From: Kaistia geumhonensis
GTDB taxonomy: Bacteria > Pseudomonadota > Alphaproteobacteria > Rhizobiales > Kaistiaceae
DNA: 64,000 nt
Reading direction: 5' to 3'
NCBI RefSeq assembly: GCF_030815145.1
Contig: NZ_JAUSWJ010000001.1
Location: 2,852,001-2,916,000 of the forward strand
In this document: piece by piece, positions 34,790 through 43,060 of the stretch
Position numbering within the stretch: the stretch's first letter is position 1
How the letters are laid out: each line of letters begins with the position of its first letter
Notes under the pieces: model-generated
What the model was told of the DNA's origin: nothing
The model's database searches: none
What the model saw: the letters and a program-made list of their open reading frames with translations, nothing else
Made by a program: the position numbers and the translations under genes

Positions 34790-37345
34790 ATGGCGCTCGA
34801 GACCTATCGCAGCAAGCGCAACTTCGCGGCGACACCGGAGCCGGAAGGCGAGGCAGGCGCGACGGGCGGCAACAGCTTCGTCGTGCAGAAGCACGACGCG
34901 ACGCGGCTCCATTATGATTTTCGCCTCGAGATGGACGGGGTCCTGAAAAGCTGGGCCGTGACCAAGGGGCCGAGCCTCGTTCCGACCGAAAAGCGCCTCG
35001 CCGTCCATGTCGAGGATCACCCGCTCGACTATGGCAGCTTCGAGGGCACGATCCCGAAGGGCGAATATGGCGGCGGCACGGTCATCGTCTGGGACCGCGG
35101 AACCTGGTCGCCGATCGGCGATCCCGAGAAGGGCTATGCCAAGGGTCATCTCGAGTTCGAGCTGCACGGCGAGCGGCTGAAGGGCCGCTGGCACCTCGTC
35201 CGCATGCATGGCAAGCCGCGCGAAAAACGCGAGAACTGGCTGCTCATCAAGGGCGACGATCGATATGCGCGGACGGAGGACGCCCCCGACATTCTGGGCG
35301 CGACGCGGTCTGTGAAGACAGGCCGAGAGATGGGGGATGTGGCCGGCGAGGCGCCGGGCTGGTCCTCCAGGACCGGTCGCATCGACGCGCCGGCGCCAGA
35401 TGATGAGCCGGCAAAAAAGCGCGCTCGGATGACCAAGGCGGCGCCGGCCGGGGACGCGCCGGCGAAGCCTGTCGGACGGAAGGCGCCCCTGCCGGACTTC
35501 GTCGAGCCGATGCTGGCGACGCTGGTCTCCGTCGCGCCGCCGGGCGCCGAATGGCTGCACGAGATCAAGTTCGACGGCTATCGCCTCCTGGCGCGGATCG
35601 ATCACGGCAAGGTGCGCCTCCTGACCCGGAGCGGCCTCGACTGGACGGCGAAGTTCGGCTCCGTCGTTCCCGAGGCGCTCGCGGCGCTTCCCGTGGAGAT
35701 GGCCATCATCGACGGCGAGCTGGTGGTCGAGGGATCGGCGGGTGCGTCGGATTTCTCGGCGCTGCAGGCCGACCTCTCCGCCGGGCGCCACGACCGCTTC
35801 ACCTTCTATGCCTTCGACCTCCTCCATCGCGACGGCCGCGATCTGACCAGGCTGCCGCTGACCGAGCGCAAACAGGAGCTCGAGGAGCTTCTCGCGGCAG
35901 CGCCGGAAGCGGTCCGCTATAGCGGGCATTTCCGCGAGAGCGGCAGCATAGTGCTTCGCCATGCCTGTCGCCTCAGCCTCGAGGGGATCGTGTCGAAACG
36001 CGCCGATTCCCCGTATCGCGGCGGGCGCGGAAGGCTGTGGGTGAAGTCGAAATGCTCCGCGCGGCAGGAATTCGTCATCGGCGGCTATGTGCCGTCGACG
36101 GCGATGAAGGACGCGATCGGCTCGCTGATCCTCGGCGTCAACGAGGATGGCGGGCTTCGCCATGTCGGCCGGGTCGGCACCGGCTTCGCCGCCGCTGTCG
36201 CCCGTGATCTCTACCGCCGCCTGCAACCGCTGCTGGCGGATGCCAGTCCCTTTGCCGGGAAGCTCACGGCCGAAGAGCGCCGCGGCGCCACGTTCGTGAA
36301 GCCGGAACTCGTCGCGGAAGTGGAATTCCGCGCCTGGACCGGCGACAATCACCTGCGCCACGCCTCGTTCAGAGGATTGCGCGAGGACAAGCCGGCGTCG
36401 GAAATCGTGCGCGAGGTTCCCAAGGGCAAGCCATCTGCGGACGCGAAACCGGACGCCGCCAAGCCGGCGCGCCGGTCGGTGAAGCTCACCCATCCCGATC
36501 GCATCTACTGGCCGGATACGGGGCTCACCAAAGCGGGGCTCGCCGACTACTACGCCGAGGTCTGGCCGCAGATAGCGCCGCATATCGTCGGCCGGCCGCT
36601 GGCGCTGGTCCGATGTCCCGAGGGCATCGAGGGCGAGCGCTTCTTCCAGAAGCACGCCTGGAAGGGGATGAACCCGGCCATCCGTCTCGTGCCCGATCCG
36701 AAGGAGAAGAAGGAGCCGCCGCTCGTCGCGATCGACAGCCTCGACGGGCTCATCGGCCTCGTGCAGGCGGCGACGCTGGAAATCCATCCCTGGGGCTCGA
36801 CGCTCGCCGACTGGGAGCGGCCGGACCGGATCATCCTCGATCTCGATCCCGGCGAGGGCGTGGCGTGGAGCGCCGTGATCGATGCCGCGCGCGAGATCAG
36901 GGCGCGGCTGGAGGAGGCGGGCCTTGCGGCCTTCGTGAAGACGTCGGGTGGCAAGGGCCTCCATGTCATCGCGCCGCTGAAGCCGGCTGCCGACTGGCCC
37001 GCCGCCAAGGCGTTCACCAAGGCTCTCGCCGAGGCTATGGCCGCCGACAGCCCGGAGCTCTATGTCGCGACGATCAGCAGGGCCAAGCGCGGCGGCAAGA
37101 TCCTGATCGACTATCTGCGCAACCAGCGCGGCGCCACCGCCGTCGCCGCCTATTCGACCCGCGCGCGCCCTGGCGCGCCGGTGTCGATGCCGGTCGAGTG
37201 GGACGACCTTGGACCCGATCTCGGCCCGGCCCGCTTCACGGTCGACAACACGCCAGGCCATATCGCCGCCCGCGCCGCCGATCCGTTCGCCGACTTCACG
37301 GCAGCCGCCGCCCCGCTGGCGGCGCCGTCGCGGCGCAAGACGTAG
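34790..37345 (+). CDS. ligD: ATP-dependent DNA ligase D, three-domain (PE-LIG-POL)
   Basis: 851 residues with domain order phosphoesterase, ligase, polymerase, as in Pseudomonas rather than Mycobacterium. The N-terminal 3'-phosphoesterase (about 25-170) has LHYDFRLE and VEDHPLDY; a linker (170-230) leads to the ligase, whose nucleotidyl lysine is K260 in EIKFDGYR, followed by IIDGELVV and GIVSKRADSPY. The primase/polymerase-like domain starts near 560 and has IILDLDPGEG (684-691) and KTSGGKGLHV. It fills, trims and seals broken ends held by Ku. It forms an operon with ku and converges on the second ku across 11 bases. Confidence 0.97.
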   Translation: MALETYRSKRNFAATPEPEGEAGATGGNSFVVQKHDATRLHYDFRLEMDGVLKSWAVTKGPSLVPTEKRLAVHVEDHPLDYGSFEGTIPKGEYGGGTVIVWDRGTWSPIGDPEKGYAKGHLEFELHGERLKGRWHLVRMHGKPREKRENWLLIKGDDRYARTEDAPDILGATRSVKTGREMGDVAGEAPGWSSRTGRIDAPAPDDEPAKKRARMTKAAPAGDAPAKPVGRKAPLPDFVEPMLATLVSVAPPGAEWLHEIKFDGYRLLARIDHGKVRLLTRSGLDWTAKFGSVVPEALAALPVEMAIIDGELVVEGSAGASDFSALQADLSAGRHDRFTFYAFDLLHRDGRDLTRLPLTERKQELEELLAAAPEAVRYSGHFRESGSIVLRHACRLSLEGIVSKRADSPYRGGRGRLWVKSKCSARQEFVIGGYVPSTAMKDAIGSLILGVNEDGGLRHVGRVGTGFAAAVARDLYRRLQPLLADASPFAGKLTAEERRGATFVKPELVAEVEFRAWTGDNHLRHASFRGLREDKPASEIVREVPKGKPSADAKPDAAKPARRSVKLTHPDRIYWPDTGLTKAGLADYYAEVWPQIAPHIVGRPLALVRCPEGIEGERFFQKHAWKGMNPAIRLVPDPKEKKEPPLVAIDSLDGLIGLVQAATLEIHPWGSTLADWERPDRIILDLDPGEGVAWSAVIDAAREIRARLEEAGLAAFVKTSGGKGLHVIAPLKPAADWPAAKAFTKALAEAMAADSPELYVATISRAKRGGKILIDYLRNQRGATAVAAYSTRARPGAPVSMPVEWDDLGPDLGPARFTVDNTPGHIAARAADPFADFTAAAAPLAAPSRRKT

Positions 37346-37356
37346 ATCGCCGCGGA

Positions 37357-38169
37357 TCAGCGCTTCCGCGTGGCGGGTTTCTTCTCGGTTTCGAGGCTGC
37401 GGCGCAGCGCATCCATGATGTTGACGACATTGTCGCCAGCCGGTTCCGCCTTCGGCTCGGCAGCCTTCCGTCGCTTCCGGCCCTTGCTGCGCGCCGCGAT
37501 CATCTCGTGCAGCCGCTCTTCGACGGGGTCCTGCAGCCGCTCGGGATCGAAGTCCTGCTTGCGCGCGGCGATGAGCTTCTTCACCAGCGCGAGTTCGTCG
37601 CGCTCCGGCTTCTCCTTCGGGATGGCCGAGAAGTAGTCGTCCGAAGGCCGCACCTCGTCGCCATAGTGCAGCGTCCACAGGACGATGCCCTTGCCGCGCG
37701 GCTCCAGCATCACGGCCCGCTCGCGGCGATAGAGCACGACGCGGGCGATGCCGACCGTCTTCGTCGCTTCCATCGCGGCCCGGATGACCGAGAAGGCTTC
37801 TTCGCCGACCTCGTCGTCCGGCGCGAGGTAATGGGGCTTGTCGTGCCAGATCCAGGCGATCGAATCGGCGGGGACGAAGGTCTCGATGTCGATGGTCCGC
37901 GTGCTGTCGAGCGCGACGGCGTCGAGCTCGTCGTCCTCGAGCAGCACATAATCGTCCTCGCCGCGCGGATAGCCGCGGGCGATGTCATCCTCGTCGACAG
38001 CCTTGCCGCTGACGGCGTCGACATACCGGCTCTCGACCCGGTTATGCGTGGCGCGATTCAGAGTGTGGAAGCGAATCTTGCCGCTTTCGCCGGTCGCCGG
38101 CGTCATCGAGACCGCGCAGGTAACGAGCGAGAGCTTCAGATAGCCCTTCCAGAAACTGCGCGGCGCCAT
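37357..38169 (-). CDS. ku: Ku DNA-end-binding protein (second copy)
   Basis: 270 residues, canonical Ku start MAPRSFWKGYLKLSLVTC and core segments IRFHTLNRATHNRVESRYVD, RTIDIETFVPADSIAW and ARVVLYRRERAVMLEPRGKGI. A basic C-terminal tail (about 220-270) is present. It is transcribed toward ligD on the opposite strand, so it is not in the ku-ligD operon. A perfect GGAAC-N17-CGTT element lies about 36-61 bases upstream of its start, pointing to control by the EcfG general stress sigma factor. In Sinorhizobium meliloti some ku genes are known to depend on the equivalent RpoE2. Confidence 0.95.
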   Translation of the reverse strand: MAPRSFWKGYLKLSLVTCAVSMTPATGESGKIRFHTLNRATHNRVESRYVDAVSGKAVDEDDIARGYPRGEDDYVLLEDDELDAVALDSTRTIDIETFVPADSIAWIWHDKPHYLAPDDEVGEEAFSVIRAAMEATKTVGIARVVLYRRERAVMLEPRGKGIVLWTLHYGDEVRPSDDYFSAIPKEKPERDELALVKKLIAARKQDFDPERLQDPVEERLHEMIAARSKGRKRRKAAEPKAEPAGDNVVNIMDALRRSLETEKKPATRKR

Positions 38170-38204
38170 GGCGGCCTCCCGGACGGTCGGAGATAATCTC
38201 CGAT

Positions 38205-38230
38205 AACGGCGAACGAAGCGCTTGTGTTCC
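38205..38230 (-). promoter_or_regulatory. EcfG-type stress promoter of the second ku
   Basis: Reading the minus strand: GGAAC (complement of 38226-38230), 17 bases, CGTTA (complement of 38204-38208). This is a full match to the GGAAC-N16/17-CGTT consensus of the alphaproteobacterial general stress response, 36 bases upstream of the ku ATG. Confidence 0.65.
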
Positions 38231-38242
38231 CGGCGATGCCGT

Positions 38243-39442
38243 TCAGGCCGCGACGGCCTTGCGCGACCTCGTGGCGATCCACGCCAGGAGCAGCGTCAGC
38301 GCGACGTTGGCGAGCGCGACGCCGGCGAGCAGATGGATCACCCGCTCGGCACCGGAAGCCTGCATGATCGCCGCGCTGAGAGGCGGCGCGAGGCTCTGCG
38401 CGACGAGATTGGGCATTGCAAGGCCGCCCATGACGACGGGAAAGCGCTCGGGACCGAACAGCGCCAGGGGCACCGCGCCGCGCGCGATCGACCAGATGCC
38501 GTTGCCGGCCCCGTAGAGGACCAGAGCGAGAGCGACGGTGTGATATCCGATCGACAGCGCCGCGATGCCGGCGGCGATCAGAGCGGATGCGGTCGCCAAA
38601 CTCACGACCGCGGGGAGCCGGCGGCCGATCGCCATGTCGACGACGCGGGCGGCGACCTGCGAGGGGCCGATGAGGGCGCCGAACGAGACCGCCGCTGCGA
38701 GCGAGACGTCGCGCGCCTGCAGGATCTGGATCAGATGGACCGAGACGACGGTCGCGAGCGTGCCGCCGGTGGTGACGATCACGGCGAGGAGCAGGAAGGC
38801 GCGCCGCTCCGTGCCGGCCAGGCGCGCCCGGCGCGGCTCCTTGGGAGCCGAGTCTGGTTCGGCGGCAGGTCGCTCGACGCGTGGCAGGAAGCGGAGCGCG
38901 AGCGGGATGCAGACGAGCACATGCAGCGCGGCGAAGGCGAAGCAGACCGCACGCCAGCCGGCATGATCGAGCAGGGCGGCGGAGAGCGGCCAGCAGATCG
39001 TCGAAGCGAAGCCGCCGAAGAGCGTCAGCGTCGTGATGGCGCTGCGCGCGTCATGGCCGTAGTAGCGCCCGAGCGTGCTGAAGGCAGCGTCGTAGAGAGT
39101 GCCCGACATTCCGGCGCCGATGATGATCCAGCCGAGGAAATAGACCGGCACTGTCGATGCCGATCCGAGCATGGCGAGACCCACCGCGAGCAGGGCGAGG
39201 CCGCCGATGACGGCGTCGCGGCCGCCGCGGTCGCGGATCAGGCGGCCGATACCGGGCGCCAGCAGGGCGGAGGCGAGGAGGGCCAGCGACAGCCCGGCCG
39301 AGACGAGCGGCAGGCCCCAGCCCGTATCGGCGGCGATCGGCTTCGAGAGGATCGCCGGCAGATAATAGGACGAGCCCCAGGCGAAGATCTGAACGATGCC
39401 GAGCGCCGCGACCACGGGCAGGCGATCACGCGCTGCGCTCAC
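38243..39442 (-). CDS. MFS transporter of the arsenic operon (ArsK-like candidate)
   Basis: 399 residues with twelve predicted helices in two halves joined by an Arg/Pro-rich loop (about residues 185-215). Beginning AARDRLPVVAALGIVQIFAWGSSYYLPAIL, it fits the major facilitator group often found last in rhizobial ars operons. ArsK, described in Agrobacterium, exports trivalent arsenicals; the same role is likely here by position, but sequence alone does not prove it. The GTG start overlaps the stop of the preceding arsC (GTGA), so it is translationally coupled. Confidence 0.85.
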   Translation of the reverse strand: MSAARDRLPVVAALGIVQIFAWGSSYYLPAILSKPIAADTGWGLPLVSAGLSLALLASALLAPGIGRLIRDRGGRDAVIGGLALLAVGLAMLGSASTVPVYFLGWIIIGAGMSGTLYDAAFSTLGRYYGHDARSAITTLTLFGGFASTICWPLSAALLDHAGWRAVCFAFAALHVLVCIPLALRFLPRVERPAAEPDSAPKEPRRARLAGTERRAFLLLAVIVTTGGTLATVVSVHLIQILQARDVSLAAAVSFGALIGPSQVAARVVDMAIGRRLPAVVSLATASALIAAGIAALSIGYHTVALALVLYGAGNGIWSIARGAVPLALFGPERFPVVMGGLAMPNLVAQSLAPPLSAAIMQASGAERVIHLLAGVALANVALTLLLAWIATRSRKAVAA

Positions 39443-39858
39443 GGCGCCGCTGCGGCGCCCGTCTCCACGATCTCGCCGTCCTCCTTCACGAAGGTGCCGA
39501 AATGCGGATTTGGCAGGATGGCGAGGACGGCCTCGGAGGGCCGGCAAAGGCGCGTGCCGAGCGGCGTCTCGACGATCGGCCGGTTGATCAGGATGGGGTG
39601 CGCGAGCATCTGGTCCACGAGCGCGTCGTCGCTCCACGAAGGGTCGGCGAGGCCGAGCTCCGCATAGGGCGTTCCCTTCTCGCGCAGCAGGGCGCGAACC
39701 GGAATGTCCATGGCGGTGATGAGCTCCAGCAGCCGCGCGCGCGTCGGCGGCGCCTTCAGATATTCGACGACGACGGGTTCCTCGCCGCTGGCCCGGATCA
39801 TGGCGAGCGTGTTGCGCGAGGTTCCGCAGTCGGGATTGTGGTAGATCGTGATGGTCAT
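39439..39858 (-). CDS. arsC: Glutaredoxin-coupled arsenate reductase ArsC
   Basis: 139 residues of the ArsC/Spx thioredoxin-fold family (E. coli R773 type). The catalytic cysteine is C11 in YHNPDCGTSRNT, and the arginine-bearing NRPIVETPLGTRLCRPSE is the expected substrate-binding region. It reduces arsenate to arsenite with glutathione and glutaredoxin. It overlaps acr3 by 4 bases upstream and the MFS gene by 4 bases downstream. It is unrelated in fold to the other ArsC of this operon. Confidence 0.95.
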   Translation of the reverse strand: MTITIYHNPDCGTSRNTLAMIRASGEEPVVVEYLKAPPTRARLLELITAMDIPVRALLREKGTPYAELGLADPSWSDDALVDQMLAHPILINRPIVETPLGTRLCRPSEAVLAILPNPHFGTFVKEDGEIVETGAAAAP

Positions 39859-40919
39859 CGCGCATGCCCTTCCCTGGCGGCAACCGAGCGGACGGCGTCG
39901 CCGCGCTCGTACCAGCCCTTGGAGCGTTGCACGATCCAGACCACCGAGAGCATCACCGGAACCTCGATCAGCACGCCGACGACGGTGGCGAGCGCCGCTC
40001 CCGACTGGAAGCCGAACAGGCTGATGGCGGCGGCCACCGCCAGCTCGAAGAAATTGCTCGCGCCGATCAGGGCCGAGGGTCCGGCGACGCAGTGCTCCTC
40101 GCCGGAAACGCGGTTGAGCAGATAGGCGAGGCCGGCATTGAAATAGACCTGGATCAGGATCGGCACGGCGAGAAGGGCGATGATCAGCGGCTGGGCGATG
40201 ATCTGCTCGCCCTGGAAGCCAAACAGAAGCACCAGGGTCGCGAGCAGCGCCACCAGCGAAAGCGGCCCCAGCCGGCGCAGCAGGGCAGCCAGCGCCGCCT
40301 GCCCGCCGCGTGCCATCAGCCGGCGGCGCCAGAGCTGGGCGATGACGACCGGGACGACGATGTAGAGTACTACCGACAGGACGAGCGTGTCCCACGGCAC
40401 GGTGATCGCCGAGAGGCCGAGCAGCAGGCCGACGATGGGCGCGAATGCCACCACCATGATGACGTCGTTGAGCGCCACCTGGCTCAGCGTGAAATGCGGC
40501 TCGCCCTTGATGAGGTTGGACCAGACGAACACCATGGCGGTGCAGGGCGCGGCGGCGAGAAGGATGAGCCCCGCGATGTAGCTGTCGATCTGGTCCGCCG
40601 GCAGCAGCGGCCGGAACAGCCAGCCGACGAACAGCCAGCCGAGCAGCGCCATCGAGAACGGCTTCACCGCCCAGTTGACCAGGAGCGTGACGCTGATGCC
40701 GCGCCAGTGCCGGCCCACCTGACCCAGCGCTGCGAAGTCGATCTTCAGCAGCATCGGAATGATCATCAGCCAGATCAGGACCGCCATCGGCAGGTTGACC
40801 TTGGCGATCTCGGCCGCGCCGATGGCGTGGAAAAGGCCCGGGAACAGATGCCCGAGCGCGACGCCGGCGACGATGCACAGCGCCACCCAGACGGTGAGAT
40901 AGCGTTCAAAAAGGGTCAT
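39855..40919 (-). CDS. acr3: Arsenite efflux transporter Acr3
   Basis: 354 residues, ten predicted membrane helices of the BART/ACR3 family. The essential helix-4 cysteine is present in LLAAAPCTAMVFVWSNLIKGEP, followed by LSQVALNDVIM, and GPSALIGASNFFELAVAAA marks helix 9 with its conserved glutamate. It expels arsenite by proton exchange. The ATG at 40919 is 14 bases after the first arsC. Together with both arsenate reductases it completes the arsenate detoxification route. Confidence 0.96.
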   Translation of the reverse strand: MTLFERYLTVWVALCIVAGVALGHLFPGLFHAIGAAEIAKVNLPMAVLIWLMIIPMLLKIDFAALGQVGRHWRGISVTLLVNWAVKPFSMALLGWLFVGWLFRPLLPADQIDSYIAGLILLAAAPCTAMVFVWSNLIKGEPHFTLSQVALNDVIMVVAFAPIVGLLLGLSAITVPWDTLVLSVVLYIVVPVVIAQLWRRRLMARGGQAALAALLRRLGPLSLVALLATLVLLFGFQGEQIIAQPLIIALLAVPILIQVYFNAGLAYLLNRVSGEEHCVAGPSALIGASNFFELAVAAAISLFGFQSGAALATVVGVLIEVPVMLSVVWIVQRSKGWYERGDAVRSVAAREGHAR

Positions 40920-40933
40920 GGATCGGCGGGTCC

Positions 40934-41461
40934 TCAGGCCACGTTCGGCCGCGGCGAGGAGGTGCCTTCCAGCTGGCCAATTTCCTTCAGCCTGCTGCCG
41001 AGCGCGACGCTGTCGAGCTTGCGGATGGGCAGCGCGGCGAAGGTCGAGATCCGGTTCTTCATGTAGCGGAACGCGGCGGCGAAGGCGGCCTCGCGCTCCA
41101 ACTCGCTGCCTTCGACGGCGGCGGGATCCTCGATGCCCCAATGCGCGGTCATCGGCTGTCCTGGCCAGACCGGGCAGGCCTCGCCGGCGGCGTTGTCGCA
41201 AACGGTGAACACGAAGTCCATGACGGGCGCGCCGGGCACGGCGAACTCGTCCCAGGGCTTCGAGCGGAACCCCTCATGCTGATAGCCGAAATGCTCGAGC
41301 GTCTTGAGGGCCAGCGGGTGAACGATGCCTTTGGGATGGCTGCCGGCCGAGAATGACCGGAAGCGTCCCTGTCCGTCCCTGGCGAGGATGCTCTCCGCCA
41401 GGATCGACCGGGCCGAATTGCCGGTGCAGAGAAAGAGGACATTGAACATGCGGTCAGCCAT
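40934..41461 (-). CDS. arsC: Arsenate reductase ArsC, low-molecular-weight phosphatase type
   Basis: 175 residues with the protein-tyrosine-phosphatase loop LCTGNSARS (C12 to R18) and the redox pair C88 and C96 in FTVCDNAAGEACPVW, as in thioredoxin-coupled ArsC of the pI258 family. It reduces arsenate by a cysteine relay. The C-terminus extends some 30 residues beyond the usual end. The gene overlaps arsR by 8 bases; a start at MFNVLF, four codons later, would remove the overlap. Confidence 0.95.
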   Translation of the reverse strand: MADRMFNVLFLCTGNSARSILAESILARDGQGRFRSFSAGSHPKGIVHPLALKTLEHFGYQHEGFRSKPWDEFAVPGAPVMDFVFTVCDNAAGEACPVWPGQPMTAHWGIEDPAAVEGSELEREAAFAAAFRYMKNRISTFAALPIRKLDSVALGSRLKEIGQLEGTSSPRPNVA

Positions 41462-41825
41462 GGCCGATTTCCTTCGGAGCGCAGCAGGTCGTGGGCGATG
41501 GGGCGGAAAGCGCGTCGACGGCGGGCGCGCAGATCTCGGGATGTCCCTGGCAGCAGTCGCGCATCAGGAAATCGACGAGGTTCGACAGCGTGTCGTAGCT
41601 GGCGCTGTACACGATCGACCGGGATTCGCGCCGCGACCGGACAAGCCCGGCGCGCTCGAGGCTGGCGAGATGGAAGGAAGCGCTGGACGGGGTGACGGCG
41701 ACCGCGTCCGCGACCGCGCCCGCCGCGAGCCCGTCGGGTCCGGCCCGCACGAGCGCACGCACCATGGCAAGCCGCGTCTCCTGCGACAGCGCCGCGAAGG
41801 CCCCGACGGCATCCGCCGTGTTCAT
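41454..41825 (-). CDS. arsR: ArsR-family arsenic-sensing repressor
   Basis: 123 residues, winged-helix repressor (DNA-recognition helix around VTPSSASFHLASLERAGL). The metalloid-binding site is C-terminal rather than in the DNA-binding helix: C91, C92 and C99 in RDCCQGHPEIC, with a further C114-C115 pair near the end. This placement is typical of one branch of As(III) sensors. It is first in the operon and probably represses it from the inverted repeat TTCAA-N6-TTGAA just upstream. Confidence 0.94.
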   Translation of the reverse strand: MNTADAVGAFAALSQETRLAMVRALVRAGPDGLAAGAVADAVAVTPSSASFHLASLERAGLVRSRRESRSIVYSASYDTLSNLVDFLMRDCCQGHPEICAPAVDALSAPSPTTCCAPKEIGHG

Positions 41826-41840
41826 CGATTGATCCTATCC

Positions 41841-41856
41841 TTCAAGGAATATTGAA
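41841..41856. promoter_or_regulatory. Probable ArsR operator
   Basis: TTCAAGGAATATTGAA, an inverted repeat TTCAA-N6-TTGAA in an AT-rich patch 16-31 bases upstream of the arsR start. ArsR operators are commonly imperfect repeats of this type overlapping the promoter. Confidence 0.65.
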
Positions 41857-41927
41857 ATGACCCTAGCGCAGACGCCGTCGTCTGGCGAGGGGGCTCGCTC
41901 GCGACGCCGAAGTTTTTTCGTCCGCGC

Positions 41928-41965
41928 AAAGAAAAGCCTGCCGCCCGGTATCGAGGGCGGCAGGC
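41928..41965 (-). terminator. Intrinsic terminator of the manganese catalase gene
   Basis: Reading the minus strand, GCCTGCCGCCC pairs perfectly with GGGCGGCAGGC (11 bp) around an 8-base loop and is followed by TTTTCTTT. It lies about 80 bases after the catalase stop and isolates it from the arsenic operon. Confidence 0.9.
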
Positions 41966-42046
41966 AAGACAGTCTGATCGACGAGGGCCGCCGCGAGAAA
42001 TCAGGCCGAATCGGTCGGCACCCCTCGCGATGGCAGCGCGGTCCCG

Positions 42047-42967
42047 CTAGCGCGACTTCTTGTAGAGCTGGGTCGCGATCTCGAACATTTCCTCGGGCGC
42101 ATAGTCGGGTGTGAAGGCGGAGGGAACGCCGGTCAGCTGGTGGATCTTGCCCCCCTCCGGCATGCCTTCGACAATCTCGAGCTCGCCGGGCGGGTCTCCG
42201 GGCAGGGCCTGTTCGCCCTCCCAGATGCCGGCCATGTCGCGATAGTCGTCCGGGCTGAAGGTGTAGAGGCGGCGATGCGAGCCCTCGGCCAGGTATTTCT
42301 GGCATTCCGGGATGTTGGAGAGGTTGATGTTGGGTGTCGGCAGCATCTTCTCGATTTCGACGCCCGTCACCTTCTTCAGTGCCAGCGCATAGGCGTGGGC
42401 GTGAACGGAGCCGCGCACGAGGAGATAGCCGCAGACCTCGCGGCCGGTTGGGTCCGTCAGCGTCTCGTAGACGCGCAGCTTGTGCAGCCTGGCCCCGCAT
42501 TCGAGATGGAAGTTGTGCAGAAGGTCCACGATCACGTTGCCGGTGGTCGTGATGAAATCGTTGTTCCAGCTCGCGCCGTTGCTGTTGACCGGCGTCGCGC
42601 CGCCGCCATTCGAAAGGAAAGCCGCGGCGAGGCGGATATCCTTCATGTCTTCGAAGGGCGCGCCCGAGATGTCGCCGCCGTCGGTCTCGTCGCTGTCATT
42701 GTCGGGGCCGTTGTTCAGCATCGCGACGCCATTGCTGACCAGCTCGACATGGCCGAGCTCCTCCGCGGTGATGCTGGCGACCAGCGAGTAAAACGGCTTC
42801 AGCTTGTCCTTGCTGCGGAAATTGAAGCTCTGGAACATGTAGTTCCCGAGCGTGGACATTTCTCCGTATTTACCGCCGAGCAGTTCCTGCAAAGCTGCGG
42901 CGGCGTTGGCGTCTTGTCTCTTCGGAGCAGGCAGATCCACCTGCAGCTTGTTCACTCTCAGGAACAT
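42047..42967 (-). CDS. Manganese (non-heme) catalase
   Basis: 306 residues of the dimanganese catalase family, a ferritin-like four-helix bundle that dismutates hydrogen peroxide. Metal ligands are visible: E36 in the QELLGGKYGEMSTL helix, E70 and H73 in AEELGHVE, a glutamate in LLHNFHLECGARLHK and a histidine in RGSVHAHAYALAL. The C-terminal arm (MAGIWEGEQALPGDPPGEL) is standard. It is monocistronic: an EcfG-type promoter in front, a strong terminator behind. Manganese catalases are frequent general-stress-response genes in this class of bacteria. Confidence 0.95.
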   Translation of the reverse strand: MFLRVNKLQVDLPAPKRQDANAAAALQELLGGKYGEMSTLGNYMFQSFNFRSKDKLKPFYSLVASITAEELGHVELVSNGVAMLNNGPDNDSDETDGGDISGAPFEDMKDIRLAAAFLSNGGGATPVNSNGASWNNDFITTTGNVIVDLLHNFHLECGARLHKLRVYETLTDPTGREVCGYLLVRGSVHAHAYALALKKVTGVEIEKMLPTPNINLSNIPECQKYLAEGSHRRLYTFSPDDYRDMAGIWEGEQALPGDPPGELEIVEGMPEGGKIHQLTGVPSAFTPDYAPEEMFEIATQLYKKSR

Positions 42968-43005
42968 GGCAATACCTCCAGCGATTTCGGATTATCCATC
43001 CGCCA

Positions 43006-43030
43006 AACCGCCGGGTTGCCCGATTGTTCC
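43006..43030 (-). promoter_or_regulatory. EcfG-type stress promoter of the manganese catalase gene
   Basis: Minus strand: GGAAC (complement of 43026-43030), then 17 bases, then GTT (complement of 43006-43008), i.e. GGAAC-N16-GGTT; one base off the CGTT consensus at normal spacing. It is about 40-63 bases upstream of the ATG. Confidence 0.55.
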
Positions 43031-43060
43031 GGTCCGAGAGAATTCCTTCCGCCGTTCGGC

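Noticed and set aside
33284-37678. Open frame of more than 1,400 codons on the minus strand
   Set aside because: It is antisense to ligD and ku, which are unmistakable; Arg/Gly/His-rich low-information sequence typical of frames opposite high-GC genes.
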